Of a stretch of DNA of 64,000 bases, positions 8,762 through 16,449 are shown in pieces. Both the position numbers and the translations under genes were made by a program. The first letter of the stretch is position 1. Each line of letters opens with the position of its first letter. The notes under the pieces are model-generated. The model had not been told where the DNA came from and searched no databases. It worked only from the letters and a program-made list of their open reading frames with translations. The stretch comes from Methylobacterium sp. 77 (GTDB taxonomy: Bacteria; Pseudomonadota; Alphaproteobacteria; Rhizobiales; Beijerinckiaceae). The stretch is taken from assembly GCF_000372825.1 (NCBI RefSeq), contig NZ_KB910516.1, positions 3,577,825 through 3,641,824 of the forward strand. The letters are read 5' to 3'.

Positions 8762-9634
8762 ATGGCGGACATCGCGGGGATACGGCGACAGTTCATTCGT
8801 ACGGCCATGGAGGCGCCTTTCCTGGCGCGAGACGAGGAACGTGGTCTTGCGGTCCGCTGGAAGGATGAGCGCGACGAGCGTGCCCTTCACCGCCTCATCT
8901 CCGCGCATATGCGTCTCGTCATCGCCATCGGTGGACGCTTCCGCCATTACGGCCTGCCCATGGCCGATCTCGTTCAGGAAGGCCATGTCGGCCTGATGGA
9001 AGCGGCGGCCCGGTTCGAGCCCGAGCGGGAGGTTCGGTTTTCCACTTATGCCACGTGGTGGATCAGGGCTTCGATCCAGGATTACATCCTGCGCAACTGG
9101 TCGATCGTCCGCGGCGGTACGAGTTCCGCCCAGAAGGCGCTGTTCTTTAACCTGCGCCGCCTGCGCGCCCGGCTCATGCAATCGACGGAAGAACATGTCG
9201 GCGACGAAATCCATCGCCGCATCGCCACCGCCATCGGTGTCTCTCGCGAAGACGTGGCCCTGATGGATGCGAGGCTGTCTGGCCCCGACATGTCCCTCAA
9301 CGCCCCCGTGGGCGAGGAAAGCGAGGCGTCGTCCGAACGGATGGATTTCCTCGTCGACGGGTCTGAGCTTCCCGACGAGACGGTCTCCGCATCGGTGGAT
9401 GGCGAGCGCAGGCTCACCTGGCTCAATGAGGCGTTGACGGTGCTTTCCGAGCGCGAACTGCGCATCCTGCGTGAGCGCCGGCTGACGGAAGATCAAGCTA
9501 CCCTCGAGGCCCTTGGTCGACGGCTCGGCATCTCGAAGGAACGGGTCCGCCAGATCGAGAACCGTGCGCTGGAGAAGCTACGGCGTGCGTTGGCGGAGCG
9601 TTTTCCACAGAGTGCGGGCAACGTTTACGTCTGA
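8762..9634 (+). CDS. rpoH: RpoH-type (sigma-32 family) RNA polymerase sigma factor
   Basis: From the ATG at 8762 the protein has 290 residues. Regions 1.2-2.4 are clear: LISAHMRLVIAIGGRFRHYG, LPMADLVQEGHVGLMEAA, and FSTYATWWIRASIQDYILRN. The RpoH box appears as QKALFFNLRRLR, which distinguishes heat-shock sigma factors from RpoD. Region 4.2 is LGRRLGISKERVRQIENRALEKL. Alphaproteobacteria often carry two or more rpoH copies for heat and oxidative stress, and this could be a secondary copy. The ATG at 8735 is in frame, but the ggagg five bases before 8762 decides the start. Codons and composition match the neighbours. Confidence 0.88.
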   Translation: MADIAGIRRQFIRTAMEAPFLARDEERGLAVRWKDERDERALHRLISAHMRLVIAIGGRFRHYGLPMADLVQEGHVGLMEAAARFEPEREVRFSTYATWWIRASIQDYILRNWSIVRGGTSSAQKALFFNLRRLRARLMQSTEEHVGDEIHRRIATAIGVSREDVALMDARLSGPDMSLNAPVGEESEASSERMDFLVDGSELPDETVSASVDGERRLTWLNEALTVLSERELRILRERRLTEDQATLEALGRRLGISKERVRQIENRALEKLRRALAERFPQSAGNVYV

Positions 9635-9747
9635 TGCGGGTCGGCAGCACGTCGGACGCGGCCGCAAGTTGTAGGATTTCTCTATTCCGGCAACGGAATG
9701 GAGGGGTAGTATTGTTCCGGTAATGTCATGTGTGGCAGGCTCAGCGG

Positions 9748-9978
9748 ATGAGGCTTGCCACGCAAAGACCCTTGATGTCGCTCGCTATGCTCTTTGGCAT
9801 CAGCACCGCGACCGTCATCGGCGCCGCCATCAAATATCGCTTCTCGCTGTTGACGGGCCTCGGCACGTTCTACGGTGCGCTCGCCCTCTGCCAGTTCGCC
9901 TATCTCGGTCTCGTGATCTCCCACGGGCGGGATACGGCGTCATCCCGAAAAGTGGGGCCCGGTTTTCGAGAAGGATGA
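9748..9978 (+). CDS. Small membrane protein of unknown function, tail encoded by a repeat
   Basis: This is about 76 residues from the ATG at 9748, with 9775 as an alternative. Two hydrophobic segments (LAMLFGISTATVIGAA and LLTGLGTFYGALALCQFAYL) suggest two membrane helices. Size and layout recall small ExoX-like exopolysaccharide regulators, but I cannot confirm that. The last twelve residues (SSRKVGPGFREG) are read from the palindromic repeat at 9940-9978, and the stop codon lies inside it, so the natural C-terminus may have been replaced when the repeat inserted. Confidence 0.45.
   Translation: MRLATQRPLMSLAMLFGISTATVIGAAIKYRFSLLTGLGTFYGALALCQFAYLGLVISHGRDTASSRKVGPGFREG
9940..9978. repeat. 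Dispersed palindromic intergenic repeat
   Basis: Imperfect palindrome with tcatcc (9940-9945) opposite ggatga (9973-9978) and cgaaaa opposite ttttcg inside it. The sequence is like short palindromes I recall from many intergenic regions in Hyphomicrobiales genomes. A partial copy is at 717-745 and a more divergent relative at 37483-37527. Confidence 0.6.
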
Positions 9979-10113
9979 TGCGCCACCTGGTGGTGGAAGC
10001 ATCGTCCCGTGGTCGGCAGACTGCTACCGCCGCTGAACCGACTCCTCGGATGCATGCCGTCCCCGGAAGCGAACGGGCATCCCGACATCTCAGGGACTGG
10101 GGCGGGATATGAG

Positions 10114-10839
10114 ATGAGTGCGACCCTACCCGTCTCCGCTGAACCGGTGACGGTGTGGGACATCGATCTCACGCCCGCCGTCGCTCACCGTACCGACTGC
10201 CTCGCCCTCCTCTCCGATGACGAAATCGCGCGCACCGCCCGCTTCGTCCGCGACGAGGATCGTCTTCGCTACGCGGCGAGCCATGCCTCCCTGCGCATCG
10301 TTCTCGGGCGTTACATCGGTGCCGACCCGCGAGAACTCACCTTCGCCACCGAAGCCTCCGGCAAGCCGTATCTCGCGGGCGCCGTGGCAGGCTCGTGCCG
10401 CTTCAGCCTGTCCCATTCGGGCACCCGTGCCCTGATCGGACTTTCCCCATCGACGGACATCGGCGTCGACGTCGAGGAGATGCGTTCGATGCCCGATCTG
10501 CTTCGCATCGCCCGCGCCCATTTCGCCGCCACCGAGATCGCCGCGCTCGAAGCTCTCGGCCCCAGCGACAGGAGGGACGCGTTCTTCGCCTGCTGGACAC
10601 GCAAGGAGGCCGTGGCGAAGGCGACCGGACAGGGCCTGTCGCTGCGCCTCGACAGCTTCGCCGTCTCCGTCTCGCCGGCAAAGGCAGCGCTACTCGCGAT
10701 GCCGGGCGGAACGACGGACTGGAGCCTGCATGCCGTCCCGACCGTGCCGGGCTATGCCGCCGCAATCGCCGTCGCGGCGGCCAATGCCGGCTTCGTCCGG
10801 CATGTTCTCCCGCCCGACTGGCCCGCGGGATCGAAATGA
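10114..10839 (+). CDS. 4'-phosphopantetheinyl transferase, Sfp/AcpT superfamily
   Basis: This 241-residue protein carries the two signature blocks of the family: IGVDVEEM (magnesium-binding Asp and Glu) and FFACWTRKEAVAKATG (the W-x-x-K-E-A-x-x-K block). Such enzymes move phosphopantetheine from CoA to a serine of acyl- or peptidyl-carrier proteins. Length is in the Sfp/Gsp range rather than the short AcpS range, suggesting a broad or secondary-metabolism role. No synthase genes are visible in this window, so its carrier partner lies elsewhere. An upstream in-frame ATG (10009) adds 35 unlikely residues, so 10114 is preferred. Confidence 0.9.
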   Translation: MSATLPVSAEPVTVWDIDLTPAVAHRTDCLALLSDDEIARTARFVRDEDRLRYAASHASLRIVLGRYIGADPRELTFATEASGKPYLAGAVAGSCRFSLSHSGTRALIGLSPSTDIGVDVEEMRSMPDLLRIARAHFAATEIAALEALGPSDRRDAFFACWTRKEAVAKATGQGLSLRLDSFAVSVSPAKAALLAMPGGTTDWSLHAVPTVPGYAAAIAVAAANAGFVRHVLPPDWPAGSK

Positions 10840-10854
10840 GGGTCACGATGGTGC

Positions 10855-10883
10855 TTGCGGCTCCGCGCCGGCGTCGCTATACG
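10855..10883 (+). promoter_or_regulatory. Promoter of tRNA-Pro
   Basis: TTGCGG (10855-10860) and TATACG (10878-10883) are 17 bases apart, ending 28 bases before the mature tRNA 5' end. Spacing and position fit a housekeeping promoter for the tRNA. Confidence 0.5.
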
Positions 10884-10911
10884 TCCGCTCGCCGGTGGAA
10901 ACGCCGGCCGT

Positions 10912-10988
10912 CGGAGTGTAGCGCAGTCTGGTAGCGCACCACGTTCGGGACGTGGGGGTCGCAGGTTCAAATCCTGCCACTCCGACCA
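10912..10988 (+). tRNA. tRNA-Pro (anticodon CGG)
   Basis: This is a 77-nt cloverleaf with acceptor arms cggagtg and cactccg, a D arm, an anticodon stem ccacg/cgtgg around loop ttcggga (anticodon 10946-10948 = CGG), a T arm gcagg-ttcaaat-cctgc, and an encoded CCA. tRNA genes are common integration targets, and the accessory region begins directly after this one. Confidence 0.97.
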
Positions 10989-11453
10989 ACATTTAGCTAG
11001 GTTTCTGATGGCTGCCCCGACAGCTATCCCGACAGAAACCCTGCAACTCAGCCCACCGCGAGCTAAACGCAAGCCGTAGCTACGACGCCTGTGCGTCGCA
11101 GCATGGGGAGGATTGCCCTTCGACTAGGAGCGTCACGACGACGCTTGGGGCATGCCAGGATCGAAAAGTGCGTTAAAGTCGTAAAATGTCGAGGCTGACC
11201 TCGCCTTGGGGCGCCTGGGCGACCGTGGCGTGATGAGGTCTGCTACACGATAGTTCGACCTCTCTGGTAGTCCAAGCTGAAGCGATTGGCGAACAGCCCA
11301 ACGAATGAGCGTGGGCCATTTATTGCGGAACAGGCCACTTTCTTATTGCCCGCTCTCGACAGGAATTCGCAAAGCGCCCTGACGCGATGAAAGCCGGGAG
11401 CGTGGCAGCCAACGATGTAGCTCGGAAGCTGCGTATTGATCTCGTTGAGCAGA
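10989..11453. other. Start of accessory region, possible degraded gene
   Basis: No complete gene is visible. A plus-strand frame open from 11309 to the stop at 11462-11464 (containing MKAGSVAANDVARKLRIDLV from 11387) reads like protein. It has no good start, and its end overlaps the next small gene, so it may be the tail of a decayed gene. No integrase and no convincing second copy of the tRNA end are present. Confidence 0.35.
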
Positions 11454-11603
11454 GTGACGCATGACCCCACCGATCTCCGCGCCACAGCCGTCCGCCTCGC
11501 AACGATGACCGAGAGGGGCGCCTACTTCCCGCAGGATCAGGTCGGGCTTTACGCTGAGGGGTTGCTAGCCCTGGCGGAGAGGCGGGAGAAGGCGGGGCAG
11601 TGA
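11454..11603 (+). CDS. Small protein of unknown function
   Basis: A GTG-initiated frame gives 49 residues beginning MTHDPTDLRATAVRLATM and continuing as an amphipathic helix-like sequence to AERREKAGQ. The internal ATG at 11505 would give 32 residues. Codon use (many GCC, CTC, GAG) is protein-like. It overlaps the possible remnant upstream by 11 bases, as in translationally coupled genes. No family recognised; such short frames can be chance. Confidence 0.4.
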   Translation: MTHDPTDLRATAVRLATMTERGAYFPQDQVGLYAEGLLALAERREKAGQ

Positions 11604-11717
11604 AGCGTCTCAATCCGAACTCAACTTACTCAGAGGCTAAGCCGTGGTCCCGATTAGCCCACGACGTCGAGTGCCGTACTCGCGAAACTTAACGGCCGCC
11701 TGCTTCGTACGCGGGGC

Positions 11718-11960
11718 ATGGCGAAGCCCGACCCTTCTCGAACCAATTCCGCATCCGTGAAGCCGGATACCCTCGATGACCTATCAAAGGGGGAATTTGT
11801 GAAGGGCTGGAAGGCCATTGTCGGAGAACCGCCGGCCATCATGCTCGATAGCCGCACCGATATGGTGAGAGCGCTGGTGGAGAGCGTGCCGGTTGCGACG
11901 CCAGACCTCATCAGCTCATCCGCGAAAAATGGTCCAAAAATCAAGAAGCTGGAGCCATAA
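11718..11960 (+). CDS. Small protein of unknown function (island gene)
   Basis: This is 80 residues from the ATG at 11718: a Ser/Pro-rich N-terminus (MAKPDPSRTNSASVKP), then DTLDDLSKGEFVKGWKAI and a lysine-rich end. No domain recognised. Its stop overlaps the sequence that would begin the next frame (see 11987), which suggests an old two-gene unit. The overlapping antisense frame is longer but has no recognisable pattern, so this strand is preferred. Confidence 0.5.
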   Translation: MAKPDPSRTNSASVKPDTLDDLSKGEFVKGWKAIVGEPPAIMLDSRTDMVRALVESVPVATPDLISSSAKNGPKIKKLEP

Positions 11961-11986
11961 CGAAGCTGACTGGGGGGCACGATCAC

Positions 11987-12214
11987 GTGCGTGAGCTGTA
12001 CGCCAGTTCCAACGGGGACCGATGGCACCTCATCATCGAAGAGAGTACAGGGCACACCTTCGTGCGGCATAACGCCAATGAAGCCTCCGGTGGCAACATC
12101 GTGGACATGGCCCTCCCGATCTTTCTTAGCCTCGACAGTGGCGGGCCAGAACACCAAGCGCTTTGGGCCATGATCCGCACGCTTGTCAGCACCGCCGGCA
12201 ACGGCCATCGTTGA
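11987..12214 (+). CDS. Conserved rhizobial-type hypothetical protein
   Basis: This is 75 residues from the GTG at 11987. The pattern VRELYASSNGDRWHLI...TFVRHNANEASGGN...HQALWAMIRTLV resembles a small hypothetical family I recall from rhizobia and methylobacteria; it has no known role. In-frame codons continue upstream as ITKLTGGHDH from an ATA triplet at 11957, where relatives would be expected to start with ATG. The native start may therefore have been lost by a G-to-A change, or ATA may be used. GTG 11987 is the first ordinary start. Confidence 0.6.
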   Translation: MRELYASSNGDRWHLIIEESTGHTFVRHNANEASGGNIVDMALPIFLSLDSGGPEHQALWAMIRTLVSTAGNGHR

Positions 12215-12331
12215 GACTATCGCCGAGCTGTATCGGCGTTGCCTCTTCATCTGATCGACCGCCGCTCCGATACGTGCGCTTTTTGACGCTCCGCATAATG
12301 CCGCTCAAGCTCTCGCTTAAAAGGACTCACT

Positions 12332-12529
12332 GTGAACGTGCTCAAAGCGATCTCGGCCGGAATTGAAACTTGGCTCGATCAGACCATAGCCAGCGCCGAG
12401 AAAAGGGAAGCGGATATAGCCCTCCGCAGAGCCGAGTATCTTGAAATGGTGCGCCAACACAGAGCGCCAATGGGTGCGGCCAGTGAACCGACCGTGCATC
12501 CCGACAGGCAGGATCACAACGCTAAGTGA
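12332..12529 (+). CDS. Small helical protein of unknown function
   Basis: This is 65 residues from a GTG that follows an aagga ribosome-binding site by seven bases. The sequence MNVLKAISAGIETWLDQTIA, then EKREADIALRRAEYLEMVRQ, is strongly helical with coiled-coil spacing, and the C-terminus is His/Asp/Gln-rich. No family recognised. It is part of a run of short plus-strand genes after the tRNA. Confidence 0.55.
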   Translation: MNVLKAISAGIETWLDQTIASAEKREADIALRRAEYLEMVRQHRAPMGAASEPTVHPDRQDHNAK

Positions 12530-12661
12530 TGCAAGCGAAGCTCGGATGGTTGGTCGATTCCCTCTTCGCCTACACGGGAGCAGTGGGGAGTGGCGTAATC
12601 TTAACACACCGTTGCCAACCGGCCGGGACGTGAACCGATCATTAACCACAGTCTCCCACTG

Positions 12662-13063
12662 ATGCAGTCGGCTCAACCCGCAGGTACCAGTGTGTTTCAG
12701 GCTCGCTCGATTGGCATCGAGGATTTCGACCACGGATGCCCGGTCTCGGAAGATCAACTCGGCAGGATCTATCGGGCCAACGTAGGCACTCTTCCTTCTC
12801 TGTTGACCGGCATTCCTGAACGTACCAGGGCCCGATTGGCCACCTTCCTCTACGCGCGGACCCATACCCGAGAGCTTGGGACACGCGTCGCGGCTACCTG
12901 CGATCGGACAACCCTACAGCAGGTTGCTGGCGATCTCGGGGAGGCGATCCATCGGCAGTCGCGTCAAGGGTACCGGGAGGGCGCCTATGGCAACGTACAT
13001 CGCGGTTCGCGAAGCGGCGTCACCCTAGCCGGATCACGGATGACAGCCGATCAGCATCTCTGA
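12662..13063 (+). CDS. Hypothetical protein (island gene)
   Basis: This 133-residue protein has a convincing core, DQLGRIYRANVGTLPSLLTG, then IPERTRARLATFLYARTHTR, of mixed helical character. The last 35 residues are Gly/Arg/Ser-rich and less protein-like, so a frameshift near the end is possible. No domain recognised. No clear ribosome-binding site precedes the ATG at 12662. Confidence 0.5.
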   Translation: MQSAQPAGTSVFQARSIGIEDFDHGCPVSEDQLGRIYRANVGTLPSLLTGIPERTRARLATFLYARTHTRELGTRVAATCDRTTLQQVAGDLGEAIHRQSRQGYREGAYGNVHRGSRSGVTLAGSRMTADQHL

Positions 13064-13167
13064 GCCCAACGCGATAAGCCGAAAGGAGCCGTGCCGATCT
13101 GGTCGGTGAGGCGGTAGCCGATCCTGGAGCCGGCCCTATGTCCTCGCGGTCACCGCTAGGAACGAGC

Positions 13168-13377
13168 ATGAGCACAGATCGCGCCGATGGCTACCATGAG
13201 GCCCTGTCGAACGTCAGAAACACGATCCAGCGCCGGGTGAATGAGGCGGACGTGTCGAACGACGGCAAGCTGGAACTGCTGGGCCTGCTATCGATGCTGG
13301 ACGACATGCTGAACTCTGGGCGGCCGGCGCAGGACGCCGATAGATCAGCGCCGGTGCCGTTGAGTGGCAGCTTCTGA
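13168..13377 (+). CDS. Small protein of unknown function, first of an overlapping pair
   Basis: This is 69 residues from the ATG at 13168 (tagga six bases upstream); the ATG at 13138, also with a ggag upstream, would add ten residues. MSTDRADGYHEALSNVRNTI begins a helical, charged protein. Its end overlaps the start of the next gene by 14 bases, which supports both being translated. No family recognised. Confidence 0.55.
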   Translation: MSTDRADGYHEALSNVRNTIQRRVNEADVSNDGKLELLGLLSMLDDMLNSGRPAQDADRSAPVPLSGSF

Positions 13378-13708
13378 CGCCGACGAAGAGCCGGCCTGGC
13401 GCGATCTCCTAACCTCGGAGTACGGCCCGAAGGTCTTCCCCGACGACATCGGAGGATCGGCTTGGCTCTCCTCGTCGGAGTGCCTGCGCGCTTTGCTTCA
13501 GCGCCAGCACAATGGCGAGTTCAAGCTGCGCTTGGTCCTGCGGGAAGAAGTGGATTTTCGGCGCGGACCGAGCCGCGACCCCAACTGGAAGGGCGACTAC
13601 TATTGGGGGCCGGACCTCGCCCTGTGCTGCGCTGAGGTCTGGGTCGAGCGGAAAGACGGCCCGCGGAAAAGGGTCGATACGATGGTGACGCGGCCGAAGG
13701 TTTGGTGA
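13364..13708 (+). CDS. Hypothetical protein, second of an overlapping pair
   Basis: This is 114 residues from a GTG inside the preceding gene. It is rich in charged and aromatic residues (DIGGSAWLSSSECLRALLQR, WKGDYYWGPDLALCCAEVWV), with the balance of a small soluble protein. No domain recognised. The 14-base overlap with the previous gene suggests translational coupling. A GC-rich hairpin lies downstream at 13782-13805. Confidence 0.55.
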   Translation: MAASDADEEPAWRDLLTSEYGPKVFPDDIGGSAWLSSSECLRALLQRQHNGEFKLRLVLREEVDFRRGPSRDPNWKGDYYWGPDLALCCAEVWVERKDGPRKRVDTMVTRPKVW

Positions 13709-13781
13709 CCTGCCAAGGCGGACCCAGGCTCGCCGTCTATGGATCTGCCCCACGGTGCTGGTTTAATTGAAAGCGCCCCTC

Positions 13782-13805
13782 CCCGCCCGGTCTAAGCCGG
13801 GCGGG
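13782..13805. terminator. Hairpin between convergent genes
   Basis: A perfect 9-bp stem (cccgcccgg / ccgggcggg) with a six-base loop lies between the plus-strand gene ending at 13708 and the minus-strand gene ending at 13848. There is no T run, so any termination would be weak or Rho-assisted in either direction. Confidence 0.45.
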
Positions 13806-13847
13806 TATGACCACGTCTTCAGGCCGCTATCGCCCAAACGAAAGTCA

Positions 13848-14402
13848 TTATTTGGGCTTGGCGCCAGGCCCCCATCCCTTCGCTTTGATGATCTGCACGA
13901 TCTTTGTCTGCATCTCGGGCATCAGGCCCTGCATCCACTGCGTCGTGCCGGCCATCTGAGCCTGTACGAGCTGAGGTTGTGCCGCGGCAAGGCGGCGACC
14001 AGCCGGAGAGGCATAGAACGTTCCCACCGCCTGCAGATCCTCTTTGCTCAGGACGGCTGCGAAGCTGCGTGCCTGGATATCGAGGAGCTCGTCGTAATGG
14101 GCCGTCAACAATGGAAGCACAGCCTCTTGAACGATGACCTGCGCCTGGTCAGCCTCCTTGATTCCCATCTGCTGCATCATGCCAGCCATGGGAGCGGCCA
14201 TTGAGGATAGCGTCGTCGCGCGATCCCCCTGCATCTGCGCCACGACCTCACGCGCCACCTTCAGCGTCGCCGGATCTTGTACCGCCGTTGTAGCAGGCTT
14301 GGCTGCTGGCGCTGCGGCTTGGGCAAGCGCTTCTGATGCAAGGGGAATACACAGGGAAAGGCCTGCGATGAGGGGGGTCAGGCGGCCGATACGATTCAGC
14401 AA
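13848..14402 (-). CDS. DUF2059 domain-containing exported protein
   Basis: From a TTG at 14402 the protein has 184 residues, with a signal peptide (MLNRIGRLTPLIAGLSL, cleavage near SEALAQA), an Ala/Pro/Lys linker and a DUF2059 core (DELLDIQARSFAAVLSKEDL, then GTFYASPAGRRLAAAQPQLV). That domain is a helical bundle found in exported proteins of proteobacteria, with no proven function. A strong ggagg lies eight bases before the TTG. The in-frame ATG at 14420 places that same ggagg inside the coding sequence, so TTG is preferred, though 14420 or 14441 remain possible. Confidence 0.8.
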   Translation of the reverse strand: MLNRIGRLTPLIAGLSLCIPLASEALAQAAAPAAKPATTAVQDPATLKVAREVVAQMQGDRATTLSSMAAPMAGMMQQMGIKEADQAQVIVQEAVLPLLTAHYDELLDIQARSFAAVLSKEDLQAVGTFYASPAGRRLAAAQPQLVQAQMAGTTQWMQGLMPEMQTKIVQIIKAKGWGPGAKPK

Positions 14403-14555
14403 GAGGTTTCCTCCGTTCATGGAAATGCCGATATAGGGCAACCCAAGCGAAAAATCCGCTGAAGCGTAAGCCGGGCGAGCCCGCAGTATGAAATGAACCT
14501 TTTAACTGCCGACGACGAGCAGGACGAAGGGGGGCATTCCAGTCAGATGAACAAG

Positions 14556-14586
14556 AAAACCCCGCTCCAGCTGTTGCTGGGCGGGG
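14556..14586 (-). terminator. Rho-independent terminator of the Rmf-like gene
   Basis: On the minus strand an 11-bp stem with a single bulge (ccccgcccagc / gctggagcgggg) is followed by tttt. It starts 24 bases past the stop codon at 14611. Confidence 0.65.
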
Positions 14587-14610
14587 AAACGGTAGCGTTC
14601 CTCTCAGCTT

Positions 14611-14808
14611 TCAAATTTCCTTCTGCGGGTCGACCGTTCCACCATCGGCAGCCGTGTCATCGACAGCGGCTTCGTCGAACGCCTGCATCCACGCGTCGTA
14701 GTCCGAGGTTCCCTCCGAATACGGGCATGCATCGCGAGATTTGCCGTAAAGGCGGGCATTTCGCCCTTTGATGAAGGGGCTGTCGCTTGCAGTGGCGCTG
14801 TCGCTCAT
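14611..14808 (-). CDS. Ribosome modulation factor/CrpP-like small protein
   Basis: This 65-residue protein has its central block KGRNARLYGKSRDACPYSEG followed by TSDYDAWMQAFDEA, which matches the Rmf/CrpP pattern (G-x-x-A-x-x-x-G, N/C-P-Y, G-T, W-x-x-G/A-F/W-x-x-A). E. coli Rmf dimerises 70S ribosomes in stationary phase, and CrpP-type proteins from mobile elements have been reported as antibiotic-modifying, though that role is disputed. The ATG at 14808 follows an agga by nine bases. A terminator lies downstream, so this is a single-gene unit. The family call is from pattern memory. Confidence 0.65.
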   Translation of the reverse strand: MSDSATASDSPFIKGRNARLYGKSRDACPYSEGTSDYDAWMQAFDEAAVDDTAADGGTVDPQKEI

Positions 14809-14937
14809 CAATCCGTTCCTCTGCCGTAAGCATCCAGCTAATAGAACGCGACAGATGGCCAGAGGATCATTTTGGCCCGGTCGTACGGTGAAAACCTGCC
14901 ACGGCGTGAGCCAGACAGGCCCTGACGGCGGCCGGGC

Positions 14938-15156
14938 GTGAGCAGAACGAGACTGGACGAATGGGACAATCTCGGCGCCCAGAAGCTGACGCCAGGGGTA
15001 CAGAAGCGCCGCTTCGTGGAACTGGCCCGCGAGGCTGGGTGCGATGAATAAACAGAGGCACCGCTTGAAGTGGCCGTGCGGGCAATCTCTCGGCATAAGC
15101 TCAAGCAGGGCGAGGGCTCAATCGCTGAGCAAGCCCTCGATATACGTAAAAACTAA
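14938..15156 (+). pseudogene. Remnant of a small hypothetical gene, interrupted
   Basis: A GTG frame at 14938 gives 37 residues (MSRTRLDEWDNLGAQKL ... RFVELAREAGCDE) and stops at 15049-15051. Another frame resumes at about 15055 with EAPLEVAVRAISRHKL and ends at 15156. The end of the first piece resembles rhizobial small proteins with a LARELGCDEDE motif that continues into an acidic helix. A base change or indel near 15049 would explain the break. The first piece may still be made as a short protein. Confidence 0.35.
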
Positions 15157-15662
15157 GGTCGAGAATATTTTTCCCAAATAAGAGTAATGACGCTCATCTT
15201 TCCATCAAGATTGAACTTGAATGGTACCGTCGTGAGTGTAACAATATTATTCTGATATGCAACGTCGCGAACTTGTGCGGTTCCCGTCCAAGCCTCATTC
15301 CACGACGTATCGATGTTATGAGTAATTTTGTTGCCTTCAATTTTGTACGTGCCGGCGTAAGCAAAGAATGATTTATGAAGCTTTACCCGGTCTTCATCTG
15401 TCATTTTATCATTGGCGACTGGCCTATCGCGCCCTTCATAAGCGCAGATAACCATCATTCTACCGTCTTTATCATAGTTAAGCCAGCCATTTGGCTTCGG
15501 ACCGCCGTAAGCATCCACGGTCTCTCCAGTGTCAACAATCTTGCGTGTTGCTGTTACGAGCCGCCATGTGCCAACGACTTCATTCGCTTCCAAAGCCTGC
15601 GCTGTCGTGGCACTCAAAGCCCAAGCGCAAATCAGGATTGCTGCCTTCACGACGTACTCCAT
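15153..15662 (-). CDS. Lipocalin-like domain exported protein
   Basis: This 169-residue protein has a signal peptide (MEYVVKAAILICAWALSA, cleavage near AQALEA). The mature part begins NEVVGTWRLVTATRKI and contains GWLNYDKDGRMMVIC and GTYKIEGNKITHNIDTSW, the pattern of the lipocalin-like domain (Lipocalin_5), a beta-barrel of unknown ligand. Base composition is clearly AT-richer than the surrounding core genes, in keeping with transfer. It is on its own promoter, as far as can be seen. Confidence 0.8.
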   Translation of the reverse strand: MEYVVKAAILICAWALSATTAQALEANEVVGTWRLVTATRKIVDTGETVDAYGGPKPNGWLNYDKDGRMMVICAYEGRDRPVANDKMTDEDRVKLHKSFFAYAGTYKIEGNKITHNIDTSWNEAWTGTAQVRDVAYQNNIVTLTTVPFKFNLDGKMSVITLIWEKYSRP

Positions 15663-16010
15663 GACTTCGTTGGCGAGAACGATTGATCACTTCTGCCACG
15701 AATTCATAATCGCATGTTTTCCAGCGTAGCCAACCTACAGATTTCCGTGGTGAGCAAAGAATATCATCGGCAACGCTTCTGGATGACGTTGCTGGATAAG
15801 ACCGAGAAGGCGGCATCGTCGGCCAGCAGCGCGACAGCCTCATGCGGTCGCCAAGCCCGACCGGCAACATGCTGGCTGGCCACGCGCCATCCTACGCCAT
15901 AAACCGGGCGATGGACGAGGCGCTGGGATGATGTCCCGCCTTGACGGCGGTAGGGCTCATCTCTTTAGATTAAGATCGCGAAGACGAAAATCAGACACAA
16001 GAATAATGCT
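15663..16010. other. Intergenic stretch in island
   Basis: About 350 bases without a supported gene. A short plus-strand frame from the ATG at 15842 (MRSPSPTGNMLAGHAP... ending ALG at 15928-15930) looks protein-like and may be a phage-gene remnant, but it is too short to call. Confidence 0.3.
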
Positions 16011-16346
16011 TCACATAATAGATCGCTCGGCAATTTTATTCTTTAGTTCATCTTCAAGGCTTTTGATATAATCTTCTTTCGGAGAACTAAGCATCATTTC
16101 TTTCTCGATGCGTCGCTCCAGTGATGCTATCTCGATTTCCAACTTTCGAAATTTATTGTTTGGTCTATAAGAATCCATAAGATCGATAGCTTTATTAAGT
16201 AATAGATCTATAAGATTTGTTACGGAAGACAATACCACCTCCCAAGATATGATTATTTTTTGAATTCTAGGGTCATTAATTTCTGATTGCAATATTCCGC
16301 ATGGTGCAATCCCGCGCTTTAGGGTGAAGCGTACGTTTTTGTACAT
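16011..16346 (-). CDS. AT-rich hypothetical protein with coiled coil
   Basis: This is 111 residues. The N-terminal half is hydrophobic-mixed (SWEVVLSSVTNLIDLLLNKA) and the C-terminal half is a charged coiled coil (KFRKLEIEIASLERRIEKE, then KEDYIKSLEDELKNKIAER). Codon use favours A/T third positions, unlike the flanking genes, which points to recent transfer. No family recognised. It neighbours the lysis-like cluster but is separated from it by about 100 bases. Confidence 0.55.
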   Translation of the reverse strand: MYKNVRFTLKRGIAPCGILQSEINDPRIQKIIISWEVVLSSVTNLIDLLLNKAIDLMDSYRPNNKFRKLEIEIASLERRIEKEMMLSSPKEDYIKSLEDELKNKIAERSIM

Positions 16347-16449
16347 ACCGCAGTTATTGTCTGAAATACTCGGTACTTGAAATGAGCGACGATGAGTGTT
16401 TTTCGGTGACCCCCTACGTCGCAGCGATCATGACCTCTAAGGCGGGCGC

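Noticed and set aside
10752..11072. Minus-strand open frame containing EWQDLNLRPPRPERGALP
   Set aside because: This peptide is the antisense reading of tRNA-Pro, a well-known false gene in many genomes.
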